Positions 53,006 to 63,340 of a stretch of DNA of 64,000 nt are shown in pieces. Under the pieces are notes generated by a model, which worked only from the letters and a program-made list of their open reading frames with translations, had not been told where the DNA came from and did not search any database. The stretch lies in contig NC_026496.1 of assembly GCF_000328475.2 (NCBI RefSeq), forward strand, positions 496,001 through 560,000, given 5' to 3'. Each line of letters opens with the position of its first letter. The stretch's first letter is position 1. Both the position numbers and the translations under genes were made by a program. This stretch comes from Mycosarcoma maydis (Eukaryota > Basidiomycota > Ustilaginomycetes > Ustilaginales).

Positions 53006-56000
53006 ATGCCGGCGGATCGAACCACTCCGCAGCATCTTTATCGTCACAATAAGCTCGCAGACGACAGCCCTGATTCTACCAGTGCACATGACAAGGCGGT
53101 CAAGAAACAGTCGGCCAGACGCAGAGCGTATGCAAAACGAAGCTGTCTCAAGTGTCGCGAAAAAAAGGCGAGATGCGAATTGCCAGAAGAGAGCCTCGCC
53201 ACTCCGTCCTCCATGACCCCGCTCTCCCTCGAGCTTGCCTGTCATCGGTGCAAGGTTCTATCACTCGATTGCATAGTATGGGATGGTGATCGCAAGAGAA
53301 GACCCAAAGTCTCTTTATCTAGTGGTCAAGACGACCATGCAGCCGCTTACACCCGTTCCAATCCAGACCCAAGCTCGTCTCGTCTTCCCTCGTCGCCTCC
53401 TCGCAGCCCTGGATCGCTCGAGCAACTTGCTGCCGCTGCCGCTCGTCTCTCGGATCAACGTCATTCCTACCATTCGTATCGAGATGCCAGCGATGCGTCT
53501 CCCCTTGCCACCTCCCTCTCCAACGATGCCACGAGCGCTAGAGGAGATGCCGCTTCCACCCTTGCTTCTGTCCAGTTCTTCAATCCCATCACCGACGATG
53601 CAGCAACCCCCAGCTCGGTCCAGTCCCCTGCTTCTCAGCGTACCTGCGATCGTCCTCACATGCGTTCCGCATCCACCTCGAGACACAACGCTCAATCTCC
53701 TTGCCAGGCTCATCCTTCCACACCGGGATCGACAGCCTCTACCACCTTTCGTGCCTCTTCCGCTCCATCTTGCTCCTCAGCTTCCAGCAAAGCGCAGCCT
53801 CCCGGTCGCACCTGGACCTCCCTTTGGAGACCGCTGTCGGTCCTCATTGACTATGCAGCCCAGCAGCCCAGCTTCACCACCTATCTTCTCGGTCGCATCG
53901 ACCGCAGTCTCACCGATCTTGACATCCTTGACCTCATCCCACGTCAGACCCTCNNNNNNNNNNNNNNNNNNNNNNNNNNNNNNNNNNNNNNNNNNNNNNN
54001 NNNNNNNNNNNNNNNNNNNNNNNNNNNNNNNNNNNNNNNNNNNNNNNNNNNNNATTCCTTTGGCATCCCATCTTCCTGGTCTCGATCAGATGTACACCGA
54101 CCATTGCAAGCGTCCCACTGTTTCCAGCGCTCTCCTTCTCAGCTCCATGTGTCTCGTCGCATGTCGACACGCCATGCCGCTCACCGATCCGCTCCCAACA
54201 AAGCTCTCGACGCTCGTCGACCAACTTGGCACTCAGATCTTGCTCTCGGCGCCCAGAGACATGTATACCGTCCAGGCGCTTGAACTACTCTTGGCGCACG
54301 AACCTTCTCTCGTCGGAACCAGCGTCGCCGGCTCTGCACAGGCTGGGCGTGCCAATGGTCTTCTTGGCGAAAGTCTGCTTGCCGCCGCTCTCACCATTGC
54401 CAGAGCTCTTGACCTCGACAAGGCCATCGACAACGTTATCGACATCTGCCGTCAGCTCCAGCCCAAAGACCGCAAAGAGGCGCAAATCCGCCGCGACGTG
54501 CTCATTAAGCACATGGCTGGTGCCTCCATCTGGGTGAGTTTGCGCATCTGGGAGGGCCACTTCTCCTTTGTCAACTCCACCGTTCGTCCGATCGATCTCG
54601 ACGACATTACCGCAAAGGTAGAAGCCATTGTCGCCATCGACAATGACGGTAAAAAGATCGAGCGAATGCAACGCGACCCGTTTCAGTCCACCGAACAACG
54701 CTTCCCTGGTCACGATGAGGACAGCATCCTCCGCTCTGCCGGCCGCACAGGTCTTGTCTACCGACTCCGAGCCATGTCTCGTTTTCAAGACACCATCGCC
54801 GGCATGTATCGTATCCTCGCATCTGCCCCCAAACCGTCGCCAAAGCCGGATCCTGATTCATCAGCGACCCTCACACCCACCACGCCACAGACACGCCAAC
54901 AGATGCTTGATTTGCTCGATTCTTCGTCACGCAAGCAGCTAGTCTGGCAAGCAGCCAAGGCGCAGGCCTTTAGTCCCTTTGCAAGCGTGCGTCCCGCTCT
55001 TTTGCTCGAAGATTGGGCTACCATGGAGTCCTACTCCCTCGAAGAACTCTTGCCCTGCCTTGCCATCTGCGCCTTCATGACGGGCGAACTGAATCACGGC
55101 TTTTCTGCCAACGAAATGGTCGAGGCTCTCGTGCACGATAGCAGCTTCCAAAAGCATTCCTCCACAATCTCAGATATCAGAGACAATCAAACGCAGCTCA
55201 TGCTCAGCGTTTTTCATCTCTTTGATCGTGGTCTCGGCTATTCCCAACCCGACATTCTGAACAGAGCCAGCGCTCAAACCCACAAGCAGCGCGGCTCTCT
55301 TTGGATTGAAGCCACGGGCGCTCCCTTGCTGCTCACCACGGCCTTTGCCACCGAAGGATGCAAATCGTTTCTCGAAAAAACCGCTTGCTCTTTGCACGGC
55401 TTTGATTTTTTGACTGTCACAGCTGACATGCACATTGTCATGATGATCAACACGCTCAACCGGCTCGAGGAGTGCGATCGCAACGAGTATTTGCCGCCCA
55501 TCCGCGCCAAAAAAACCAACATGCCACCCCCAAGCCGGAGCTTGCCGAGCCTCACTCCCGACCTGACCGATTCAAAGAACCAGGCGTCGCCCGGAAGAAG
55601 CATTTCGCAAATTGGCGTGCTCTTCATCCAAGAAATGGTGCAGGTCATGCAGAAATGGAAGTTGGGTGCATCTCTACAAAGGACGGTGCCTTTGCATTTC
55701 CGGGATATTCTTGGCAGTGGCAAGGCGCCAGCAGCCACGGCTCAAGGTGACAAGTTTCAGCATGCGTCTGCGGAAGCGTCCGAGCCTAACGAACAGTCGT
55801 CCAAGCCAAACGCCCCTTCACGTAAGACGCAAGTGACGGGACGACAAAATGCGGCTACAAGCTCACTCGCAGCGGACTCGGCAGGCAACGGGACGTTGCA
55901 TGCACATCCTGAAGGGAGCTTGAGCCAGGCGCAGTCGTTTGCCCAAAATTTCCAGACGAGATTCATCTCGGGCTTGCCGCAGCAGTCGACGGCTTCGGGT

Positions 56001-56639
56001 GCCACTGTTACCGGAAACGGTGGGCACGGAGGAATGTTTGATATCCCCATCTTTGACCTGTTTGGGCCTGCCTCGACGATCGACTGGACCAACAATGTGC
56101 CTTGGTTCGATCCGGTGGAAAGCGTGGCGTCTGGACCGGAGCTTGCTACGTCTTTGCCGAGCTTTGCGAACGGCGAGCCGACATCACAGTGGGCTACTTA
56201 CCAAGCGCCGTCCTGCACGCACAGCTCCTGGTCCGCAACATCGCCGAGGAAGCGAAGCGTAGGTACGCTACCCCCTCTGCAACACGCGACGATGCACTAC
56301 ATGCCACCTGCACCGCCGTCTCAGTCGCATGCGTACAACGGTGGCTATGCGGCCTACTCTTTGCCGAGTCCGAGCTCGATTACAAATCCGGGCGGTGGAT
56401 ACGGCGAGGCGCAGGCGGGTGGATACGCTCAGAGTCACGTGCATTCGCTGTCGAGCAACGGCGCGCATCATCGCCATCAACCACAGCAGGCGTATCCGCA
56501 TCTGCATTCACATTCGCACCCGCATCCGCATGAGCATCAGCTTCATCAGCATCCGAACCAGCATCAGCATGAGCATCATCGCGCTTGTCATGACGGTGGC
56601 GGAAACAGTCTCAGTGCAACTCATCACGGAGCACGATGA
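53006..56639 (+). CDS. Zn2Cys6 fungal transcription factor, interrupted by an assembly gap
   Basis: Starts at ATG 53006 (MPADRTTPQH); the frame further upstream has only a GTG. Before the gap it encodes 316 residues. After the gap (54054 on) the matching protein continues in another frame for 861 residues, which shows that the placeholder length is wrong, not that the gene is broken. The Zn cluster is CX2CX6CX21CX2CX6C (CLKCREKKARC, then CHRCKVLSLDC), with the same flanks as the gene at 10981 (YAKRSC, VWDGDRKRRPK). Shared blocks after the gap include SALLLSSMCLVA and LLSAPRDMYTVQALELLL. The C-terminus is His-rich (HPHPHEHQLHQH). Nuclear regulator; targets unknown. Confidence 0.92.
53954..54053. 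other. Assembly gap (100 N) inside the Zn2Cys6 gene
   Basis: Exactly 100 N. The coding frames on the two sides differ, and alignment with the paralogue at 10981 suggests that only a short stretch of protein is missing. Confidence 0.97.
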
Positions 56640-56959
56640 GCGAGCACGATGAGCGCGTCGTTCTGCAACGCCGGAACGAAAATTCGACGCAATCGTAGAC
56701 TGACTCTGTTTGATCGTGAACAACTTGTCCGTGAACACTGAGGAGCGAGTGAGTGTGGACAGGCAGCAGCAATCTCTCTTTGCTGCGATCGCTAGTGGCT
56801 GTGCTGCTGGTGGCGAGCGAGATGTTTGAGCCGGTGATGTACACAAGACACACACTTTGCACAGGCGTCGCGCCAAGCATGCAACCAAAACAGACGACGG
56901 TACCATTCGTGATTAGTTGCGGGAAGCGAGACTGCGAGAATGCGAAAGCGCGTGAACAA
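56640..56959. other. Convergent 3' intergenic region
   Basis: 320 bp between the ends of the Zn2Cys6 gene (+) and the bestrophin-like gene (-). Nothing else seen. Confidence 0.6.
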
Positions 56960-58117
56960 TCATTCTTGATCAACGGCTGGTACGACAGACTGGATAATGA
57001 GTTCGATCTGCCACCTCAATTTGCTGCACCACAGATCCAGGGGGTGATCGCTCTTATCCTCGCCGAATGGATCCTCAATTTCGCTGCTGATGCCCTCGAG
57101 TCCGATAAGCATCATGCTGAACACGCTCACAAACGGGACCATTTTCCAGCGCAGCTCTCCGACCAACGCGAGCGGCAAGGCGAGCAGGTAGATGAAGCAC
57201 GACTGCTTGAGGTGGATCGCGTAGATCAGCGGTGTCGGCGTGGTCGAGATGCGTTGCATCGACGACGCAAGCGTCGAGAGCGCCACAAGCTGAGTATTGA
57301 GCAGCGAAAAGCCGGCAGGACCGGCGTCGTCCAACAGACCCGCTCGACGCGTCGACGCAAGGTAACCATGCAGTTCGGCTAGAATGCGTTGCGAAACCGG
57401 CAGAGCATCGTCGACGCTGTGCTCAGCATCCAAAAGCAAAGGCTGCGTTTCGGACGAGGTGGTCAAGCCTGCGCCTTGCTCGACATCCATCGCCGTGTTG
57501 GTGCGGCTGCTGCTCGTCTTTGCGTTTGCGCTTGCGCTTGCGCCATCGGCATTGGCGTCGATTGCGCTGGCTCGAATCCACTCGTTGGGCAGGACGCCTT
57601 TAAAATCAGCCCACGCCGTGCCTGGTTCGGCCCTGAGTTCGTGTTTGACAGCCACCATGAAGGCGGTTAACAGCCGAAGCGTGCGTTTCTTGCTTGCGAT
57701 CCTGGCTTGCCGTTTCTCTGCTTCTCTTTCGGCATCGACGTTGATCCAGATGAGCAAGGCAAGCGTGCGCGCAGTGGTGGTGGCATCCTGCCAGAGCTTT
57801 CTACCCTCGTACCATCGATCGTAGCTGGTGCTGTTGCGAAAGACGAGCAGCAAGCCGACGACGACCGAGAGCGAGCTGGTGACCGAGTAGGACGTGTTCC
57901 ACTGCTGCTGCCACACCAGATCGGCAAGTGCTATGGCAGTGGCGTAGATGGTGAGGCAGAGTACCGACGGAAAGATGCGCGGCAGCACTGAGCCGGACAC
58001 GCGAAAACAGTCGCCGACGAACGACATGCGCGACAGACGCGGTCGGCATTGCTCGATCTGCTGCTGCGTCGTGTACAGGTTGAAGGCGGTCGAGGCGAAT
58101 GACGACGAGGTCGACAT
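56960..58117 (-). CDS. Bestrophin-like (UPF0187) membrane channel protein
   Basis: 385 residues from ATG at 58117. The family (bestrophin/RFP-TM) forms anion channels. Two hydrophobic segments near the N-terminus (about 45-95) are followed by the signature FRNSTSYDRWYEGRKLW. Another hydrophobic pair lies at about 295-340, then EDPFGEDKSDHPLDLW, which matches the EDPFG motif of the family. A hydrophilic insert rich in Ala, Ser and Thr sits at about 185-265 and is probably disordered. Fungal members are little studied, so location and ion are unknown. It shares its strand with PRP4, 437 bp away, with no overlap. Confidence 0.88.
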   Translation of the reverse strand: MSTSSSFASTAFNLYTTQQQIEQCRPRLSRMSFVGDCFRVSGSVLPRIFPSVLCLTIYATAIALADLVWQQQWNTSYSVTSSLSVVVGLLLVFRNSTSYDRWYEGRKLWQDATTTARTLALLIWINVDAEREAEKRQARIASKKRTLRLLTAFMVAVKHELRAEPGTAWADFKGVLPNEWIRASAIDANADGASASANAKTSSSRTNTAMDVEQGAGLTTSSETQPLLLDAEHSVDDALPVSQRILAELHGYLASTRRAGLLDDAGPAGFSLLNTQLVALSTLASSMQRISTTPTPLIYAIHLKQSCFIYLLALPLALVGELRWKMVPFVSVFSMMLIGLEGISSEIEDPFGEDKSDHPLDLWCSKLRWQIELIIQSVVPAVDQE

Positions 58118-58554
58118 GGTCGTGCACCCAGCACGAATGATGGCCAGCCAAGATGGTGTTCAAAATCCACAAAGCGCCGTACGTAGCACAGAGGCATATG
58201 CTTTGCTTGCGTGTGTGTGTTGGCAAAATGTCCTGAACCGTGCGCTGTGTAACTCAGCCGAGACCAACACTCACTTGTGACTGACCCACCGTGAGTCATG
58301 AGTGGGGGGTCTCGAGAGAGAACGCTTTCGGCTGGCTGAATCGTGAATTATTCACGATTTTGCATCCCAATTTCAGTCACACAGGCGTGAGTTGTGGTGA
58401 GTCGTGAAGCGCCTGAGAGGCTGAGAGGCTGAGAGGCTGAGAATACGTGTCCGGATTTTTGAAAGCGCGTGTCGCGTTTGCGTCTCGCAGCTGAATTGGG
58501 CCCAGTTGGATGGAGCACAGCTGGACGGCGCGCAGCTGGATGGAGAGCATATGG
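58118..58554. other. Intergenic region with short tandem repeats
   Basis: Upstream of the bestrophin-like gene. It holds (CTGAGAGG)n at 58413-58444, four copies of an 8-bp unit, and a degenerate repeat of GCACAGCTGGATGGA type at about 58505-58550. Heptamer words occur at 58340-58360. No gene. Confidence 0.6.
58413..58444. repeat. (CTGAGAGG)n minisatellite
   Basis: Three perfect 8-bp copies and one ending in AAT. Confidence 0.88.
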
Positions 58555-60108
58555 TTAGAGCGAACCCCAGAGCTTAAAGGTGCGACCCCATTCGCCGCTA
58601 ACGAGCATCTCGCCGTCGGAGCTGATGTCGACACTCATGACTCTGCCGGCGTCGCCGCTGAGTGTTCTGAGCAGCTGCCAATCGTCGGCCGACCAGATCC
58701 TGACCATTCCATCGTATCCGGAGGTGGCAAGGTAGAGGCCGTCGCGGCTGATCTCATCTTGTTGGGTATGCATCGAGTAGGGCGACTTGCGGTGCGAGAG
58801 TGAACGGAAGAAGCGAACGTCCGAGACCGACGATTTGTGCGCTGCGATCGTGTAGATCGACTTGAGCGCTCGCATGTCCCAGATCCTGACCGTGTCGTCT
58901 CCACTCGCCGTAGCAAGCTGATAGCCGTTGGGAGCAAAGTCGATCGAAAGAATTTCTTTAGCGTGCCCATCAAGTACCATCGCCGTTCTGCCAGTACGCA
59001 TGTCCCACACCCTGCCGATGGCGTCCAGACCACCACTGGCTAGCAGCGCACCATCGTCTTGGAATTCGACAGAGTACACCTCCTTGCTGTGACCTTCCTG
59101 GATGGTGAGGCAGTCCGAGGTGCAGACGTCCCACAGACGCCAGGTACCGTCAAACGAGGCGCTAGCTACATAGTTTCCCGTGGGATGGAAAGCGGTTCTT
59201 GCGACACGTGCCTCATGACCTTTGAGCGTAGCTAGGGGACGGTCGCTGTCGAGACTCCACAGGCAGACGGTGGCATCACCAGCGCCCGACACCAAGTTGA
59301 CCGCCGAAGCATGCTGACTCAAGGTGGCTTGCGGATGCCACGCCAGCCCGCCCACTTTGTCGGTATGCGCGCGAAGGGTGAGCTTGTGGTTGGCACTCGG
59401 CACTTGCCAGAGCTTGATGCTGCCGGACCAACTGGCTGTCGCAAGCAATTGCGAGTTGGGCGCAAAACGTGTTATGGATACGGGACGGTCGTCGCCAACC
59501 TGCGAGCCAAGGTTACTGTACGACTTGATGGGGTAGAAAAGTTTGGAGCGTATATGGACGATCGAGGAGAGTGGTACGGTAGCCTCTCTGCGTTGTTGAG
59601 CCAGCCTTTGCTTGGATCGCTGCAAGGAAAAGCAAGCGATGTTACGACGTGCTTGGATGAGGGAAGATGGACCTTCGGTGTAGAACTCTTCGTCTTGGTC
59701 GTCGCCGTCCGACTCGGTATCGCTGTCGCTTTGCTCTGATGTATGGGACTGTGCGCCTGAAGCAGTGGACAGAGTATTACCAGACGGTTGTTGCGCTTGC
59801 AGCTGTTGAGCGAGGACTTGGCGAAGACGTTGACGACGATCCATTTCACGTTCGCCGAAGCAGGTGATGGGATGGCCGAGCTGACGTAGACGTAGCCTTA
59901 CCTTTGCATCGGAAGTTGGTATGGCTAGGTTGCGAGCCATCTTGCGCGCATCCAGCTGAGCGGACAAGGCAGCATCGGAGGCAGACACAACGTTGGAGTG
60001 TGACGAAAGCAGGTCTTCGATCGTGACGCCCGAGGTGGATGGTGCATCTGGCAAAGAAGGGGAATCGACGTCCATGCTGCCACGACCTGACGGTGACGGC
60101 GCTACCAT
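58555..60108 (-). CDS. PRP4: U4/U6 snRNP splicing factor Prp4 (WD40)
   Basis: 517 residues from ATG at 60108, close to human PRPF4 (about 520). Component of the U4/U6-U5 tri-snRNP, acting with Prp3 in the nucleus. The splicing-factor motif shared with Prp18 lies at about 69-100 (VRLRLRQLGHPITCFGERE, then RRQRLRQVL). Seven WD40 blades fill about 205-517, with motifs such as SIKLWQVPS, TVCLWSLDS, TWRLWDVCT, IGRVWDMRT, TVRIWDMRA and MVRIWSADD. It is divergent from pmt4. Confidence 0.95.
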   Translation of the reverse strand: MVAPSPSGRGSMDVDSPSLPDAPSTSGVTIEDLLSSHSNVVSASDAALSAQLDARKMARNLAIPTSDAKVRLRLRQLGHPITCFGEREMDRRQRLRQVLAQQLQAQQPSGNTLSTASGAQSHTSEQSDSDTESDGDDQDEEFYTEGPSSLIQARRNIACFSLQRSKQRLAQQRREATVPLSSIVHIRSKLFYPIKSYSNLGSQVGDDRPVSITRFAPNSQLLATASWSGSIKLWQVPSANHKLTLRAHTDKVGGLAWHPQATLSQHASAVNLVSGAGDATVCLWSLDSDRPLATLKGHEARVARTAFHPTGNYVASASFDGTWRLWDVCTSDCLTIQEGHSKEVYSVEFQDDGALLASGGLDAIGRVWDMRTGRTAMVLDGHAKEILSIDFAPNGYQLATASGDDTVRIWDMRALKSIYTIAAHKSSVSDVRFFRSLSHRKSPYSMHTQQDEISRDGLYLATSGYDGMVRIWSADDWQLLRTLSGDAGRVMSVDISSDGEMLVSGEWGRTFKLWGSL

Positions 60109-60791
60109 TGTGCAGCTGCTGTGATGGTTGCCAATCTATGATGGAAGCAGGGTTCAACTCCACTCGCTGCTGACTCGGAGCAGGAAGCATCCTTACAAAA
60201 AATCACCCATCACCAACCAGCAGATTCCAACTACACCGATTTCCGGTTTCCGGTTTCCGGTTTCGCCATTCGCGACTTCCGATTTACAATCACGAACGTG
60301 GTACAGCATGACGCGCATGCAAAGCACACTCGTGATGGGTTAGAGAATGGACAGACCATTCACGCCTTTCGAGCCTACAGCAAGGCTGTTTGTGCTGCGT
60401 TGGAAGCTATTGGTAGTTGCAAAGTGAGCATCAGAGCGCGAGGTGAGAGTGTCAGTACAAGGACGAAACGGGAGAAAACAAACGACCGTGCGAGAGGTAT
60501 TCACGATTCGTGTTTGTTATTGTCGTGTTAACATTAAAAAGAGTATTCAATCACGAATCGTGAATCGTGAATTCGACAAAGCACGAAGCGTGAAGGGCGC
60601 GCACGGGCAACCGACCAGAACAAAGTCACGAGTGAAAGCCAGAAGAAAGCCAAAAGAAAGCCAAAAGAAAGCAGCACAAAAGAGACGGTGCGAGCGCTGT
60701 TGTGTAACGCCTTCGCTCCTTCCTTCGCGTCCTTTGCCATCGTATCAGATCGTGTCGTGTCGTATCGTACCGCTTCGCTTGGATCGTCAGC
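60109..60791. other. Divergent promoter region PRP4/pmt4
   Basis: 683 bp with a (TTTCCGG)n run at 60239-60263, heptamer words at 60548-60572 and an AGAAAGCCAAA repeat at about 60648-60678. No gene. Confidence 0.6.
60239..60263. repeat. (TTTCCGG)n short array
   Basis: Three tandem copies of a 7-bp unit unrelated to GTGAATC. Confidence 0.85.
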
Positions 60792-63125
60792 ATGGTCGAC
60801 GCTACAAAAGCACAGACGCTGCGGTCACGTCGCAACGACTCTGCCACTGCACATACCACCGACGCCGTCGCATCCACTCGAGCCGACCACTCGATCGTAA
60901 CCGATGTCAAACTTGGCTCCAAGTCGAACTGGGGCGTGGTATCGCCTCACGTCCATTCGCATGCAGCAGACTCGCTCATCACGTTGGTGCTCTTTGCACT
61001 GGCTGCTGCGCTTCGCTTGTATCGCATATCGTTCCCCGATCAGGTAGTGTTTGACGAGGTCCACTTTGGCAAGTTTGCCGCCTACTACCTTCGTCGCGAG
61101 TTCCACTTTGACGTGCATCCTCCGCTTGCAAAGCTCATCAATGCCTTTGCAGGCTACCTAGCTGGTTTTGACGGTCACTTTGAATTCGACCAGATCGGCG
61201 ACAAGTACCTCGACAACAACGTTCCCTACATTCGAATGCGTGCCGTGCCCGCCATCATCGGCAGTCTGCAGGTGCCCCTGGTTTACGCCATTATGCGTCA
61301 GAGTGGATATGCGCCCGTCATTGGCGTCTTTAGTGCGGCTCTACTGCTCTTTGACAATGCTCACATCGCCCAAGATCGTCTGATTCTGCTCGATGCTCCT
61401 CTGATCCTCTTCATGATGCTCAGCCTGTACTCCTACATCCGCTTCTACAAGCTTCGCTACAACGAGTTTTCGTCCGAATGGTGGGTTTGGCTCTGCGCTA
61501 CCGGTGTCAATCTCGCCTTGACCATGAGCTGCAAGATGGTCGGTCTTTTCACCTTTATCACGATCGGCTCCGCCGTCGCCTGGGATCTCTGGAAGCTCCT
61601 CGACATTCGACGAGGTCTCGAGATCGAGCACGTCGCGCGCCACTTTTTCGCGCGCTTCTTTGCCCTCATCCTCCTCCCCTTTGGCGTCTACCTGTTTTGG
61701 TTCTGGGTCCACTTTGCCATTCTCATCAAGAGCGGTCCTGGCGATGTGTTTATGAGCTCGCAATTCCAGCAGACGCTCACTGGCAACGAGATGCTTAGCA
61801 ACGCTCGCGACATCCAGTACTTTGACAAGCTCACCCTCATGCACAAAAACACAAAGGCCTTGCTTCACTCGCACGTCGAACGCTATCCTCTCAAGTACGA
61901 CGATGGACGCATCTCCAGTCAAGGCCAACAGGTCACCGGCTACCCGCACAACGACACCAACAACGTCTGGCAGATCATTCCAACTAAACCCATCCCCGAT
62001 CACGACGCCACTGGCCGTCTGGTGCACCACAAGGACACCCTCCGACTGCTTCACGTCAACACGGACTCGTATCTGCTCACGCACGACGTCGCGTCGCCGC
62101 TCATGGCCACTAACGAAGAGTTCACCACGGTACCTGCCAACGACACTTCGCGCTACGACGACACGCTCTTTGAACTTCACCTCGACGAAGCCGATGGCAC
62201 CGACAAGGTGGTCAAGAGCAGGGCGTCTTGGTTCCGACTCGTCCACAAGAACACGCGCGTCTGCATGTGGACCCACGGCGAGGCGCTTCCCGATTGGGCT
62301 TTCAACCAGCAGGAAGTCAACGGCAACAAGAATGCCATGGACAAAACTTGTCTGTGGTACGTTGAAGATCTCACCCCTAGCCCCGAGAGCCCGGACTATG
62401 AAGAGCGACTCAAGCCTCTTGCGCCGCGCAAAGTGGTCAAGATGAACTTTTTCAAGAAATGGCTCGAGCTTCAGCTGCAGATGCTTCAGCAGAATGCCGG
62501 CCTCACTCAGAGCCACCCTTACGCTACAGGACCGATCAACTGGCCGTTTTTGCTTCAAGGGATCTCTTTCTGGACGCAGGACGCTGGGCAGCATCAGATC
62601 TACATGATCGGCAACCTCGTCTCATGGTGGGGCACGATTCTCGCCATTTCCATTTTTGTCGGTGTTGTGGGCGCTGACCTGCTCGCACGTCGTCGCGCCA
62701 TCTACCCGATTCCCAGCGCGGTACGCAACCGCTTGCACAACTCGAGCGGCTTCTTTGTGATGGCGTGGGCGTGCCACTATCTGCCCTTCTTCCTCATGTC
62801 GCGTCAGCTCTTCATCCACCACTATCTCCCTGCACACGTCTGCGCGTGTCTGGTGGCTGGCGGCGTGCTCAACTTTGTTACCAGCGAGACGATCCAATTC
62901 CCCATCTCGAAACCAGGTCCGCTGCTTACCCCCAGACACTACCGGCCGAGGATGGACAATATCGTGCCGCAACAGGCGCGGGCTTTCATGGCTCTCGTCA
63001 TCGGTGCTCTTATCGTGTGCTTTTGGTGGTTGAGCCCGCTCACTTACGGCACGCCCGGTCTTACCAACGCAGAGGTGCATGCCAGAAGGCTCTTGCCATC
63101 CTGGACGCTCCACTTTGCAAAGTGA
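60792..63125 (+). CDS. pmt4: Protein O-mannosyltransferase Pmt4
   Basis: Transfers mannose from dolichyl-phosphate-mannose to Ser/Thr of proteins in the ER lumen. 777 residues from ATG at 60792. The first luminal loop carries the catalytic Asp-Glu pair (D88-E89) in VFDEVHFGKFAAYYL. The FGKFA(S/A)YYL form points to the Pmt4 subfamily rather than Pmt1/2 (FGGFA). The segment DVHPPLAKL follows. A luminal MIR region spans about 341-523. Many transmembrane helices surround it. The end TYGTPGLTNAEVHARRLL also fits Pmt4. Pmt4 prefers membrane proteins, and in Ustilago maydis it is needed for appressorium function and plant infection (published knowledge of the orthologue). No intron is needed. Confidence 0.95.
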   Translation: MVDATKAQTLRSRRNDSATAHTTDAVASTRADHSIVTDVKLGSKSNWGVVSPHVHSHAADSLITLVLFALAAALRLYRISFPDQVVFDEVHFGKFAAYYLRREFHFDVHPPLAKLINAFAGYLAGFDGHFEFDQIGDKYLDNNVPYIRMRAVPAIIGSLQVPLVYAIMRQSGYAPVIGVFSAALLLFDNAHIAQDRLILLDAPLILFMMLSLYSYIRFYKLRYNEFSSEWWVWLCATGVNLALTMSCKMVGLFTFITIGSAVAWDLWKLLDIRRGLEIEHVARHFFARFFALILLPFGVYLFWFWVHFAILIKSGPGDVFMSSQFQQTLTGNEMLSNARDIQYFDKLTLMHKNTKALLHSHVERYPLKYDDGRISSQGQQVTGYPHNDTNNVWQIIPTKPIPDHDATGRLVHHKDTLRLLHVNTDSYLLTHDVASPLMATNEEFTTVPANDTSRYDDTLFELHLDEADGTDKVVKSRASWFRLVHKNTRVCMWTHGEALPDWAFNQQEVNGNKNAMDKTCLWYVEDLTPSPESPDYEERLKPLAPRKVVKMNFFKKWLELQLQMLQQNAGLTQSHPYATGPINWPFLLQGISFWTQDAGQHQIYMIGNLVSWWGTILAISIFVGVVGADLLARRRAIYPIPSAVRNRLHNSSGFFVMAWACHYLPFFLMSRQLFIHHYLPAHVCACLVAGGVLNFVTSETIQFPISKPGPLLTPRHYRPRMDNIVPQQARAFMALVIGALIVCFWWLSPLTYGTPGLTNAEVHARRLLPSWTLHFAK

Positions 63126-63340
63126 AGCCATGTCAGCATCACCAAGACTGGCAAGCCGAATTGGCTACATCACACGCCCTTGTTGTCGACTGGATCGACT
63201 TTGGGGCATGGTACCCATCTCGGCGCTGTATCACTCGACAAAGACAACCACGATATGAATTTGCAAGCCAAGGAAAATCCGAATCCGAATCCCATTGCAG
63301 CCAACGTCCATTATGAACCGTGAATGTGTCGAGCGAGTGT

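Noticed and set aside
60148..60162. GGTTCAACTCC as the B box of a second tRNA
   Set aside because: No acceptor or anticodon stem can be formed around it.
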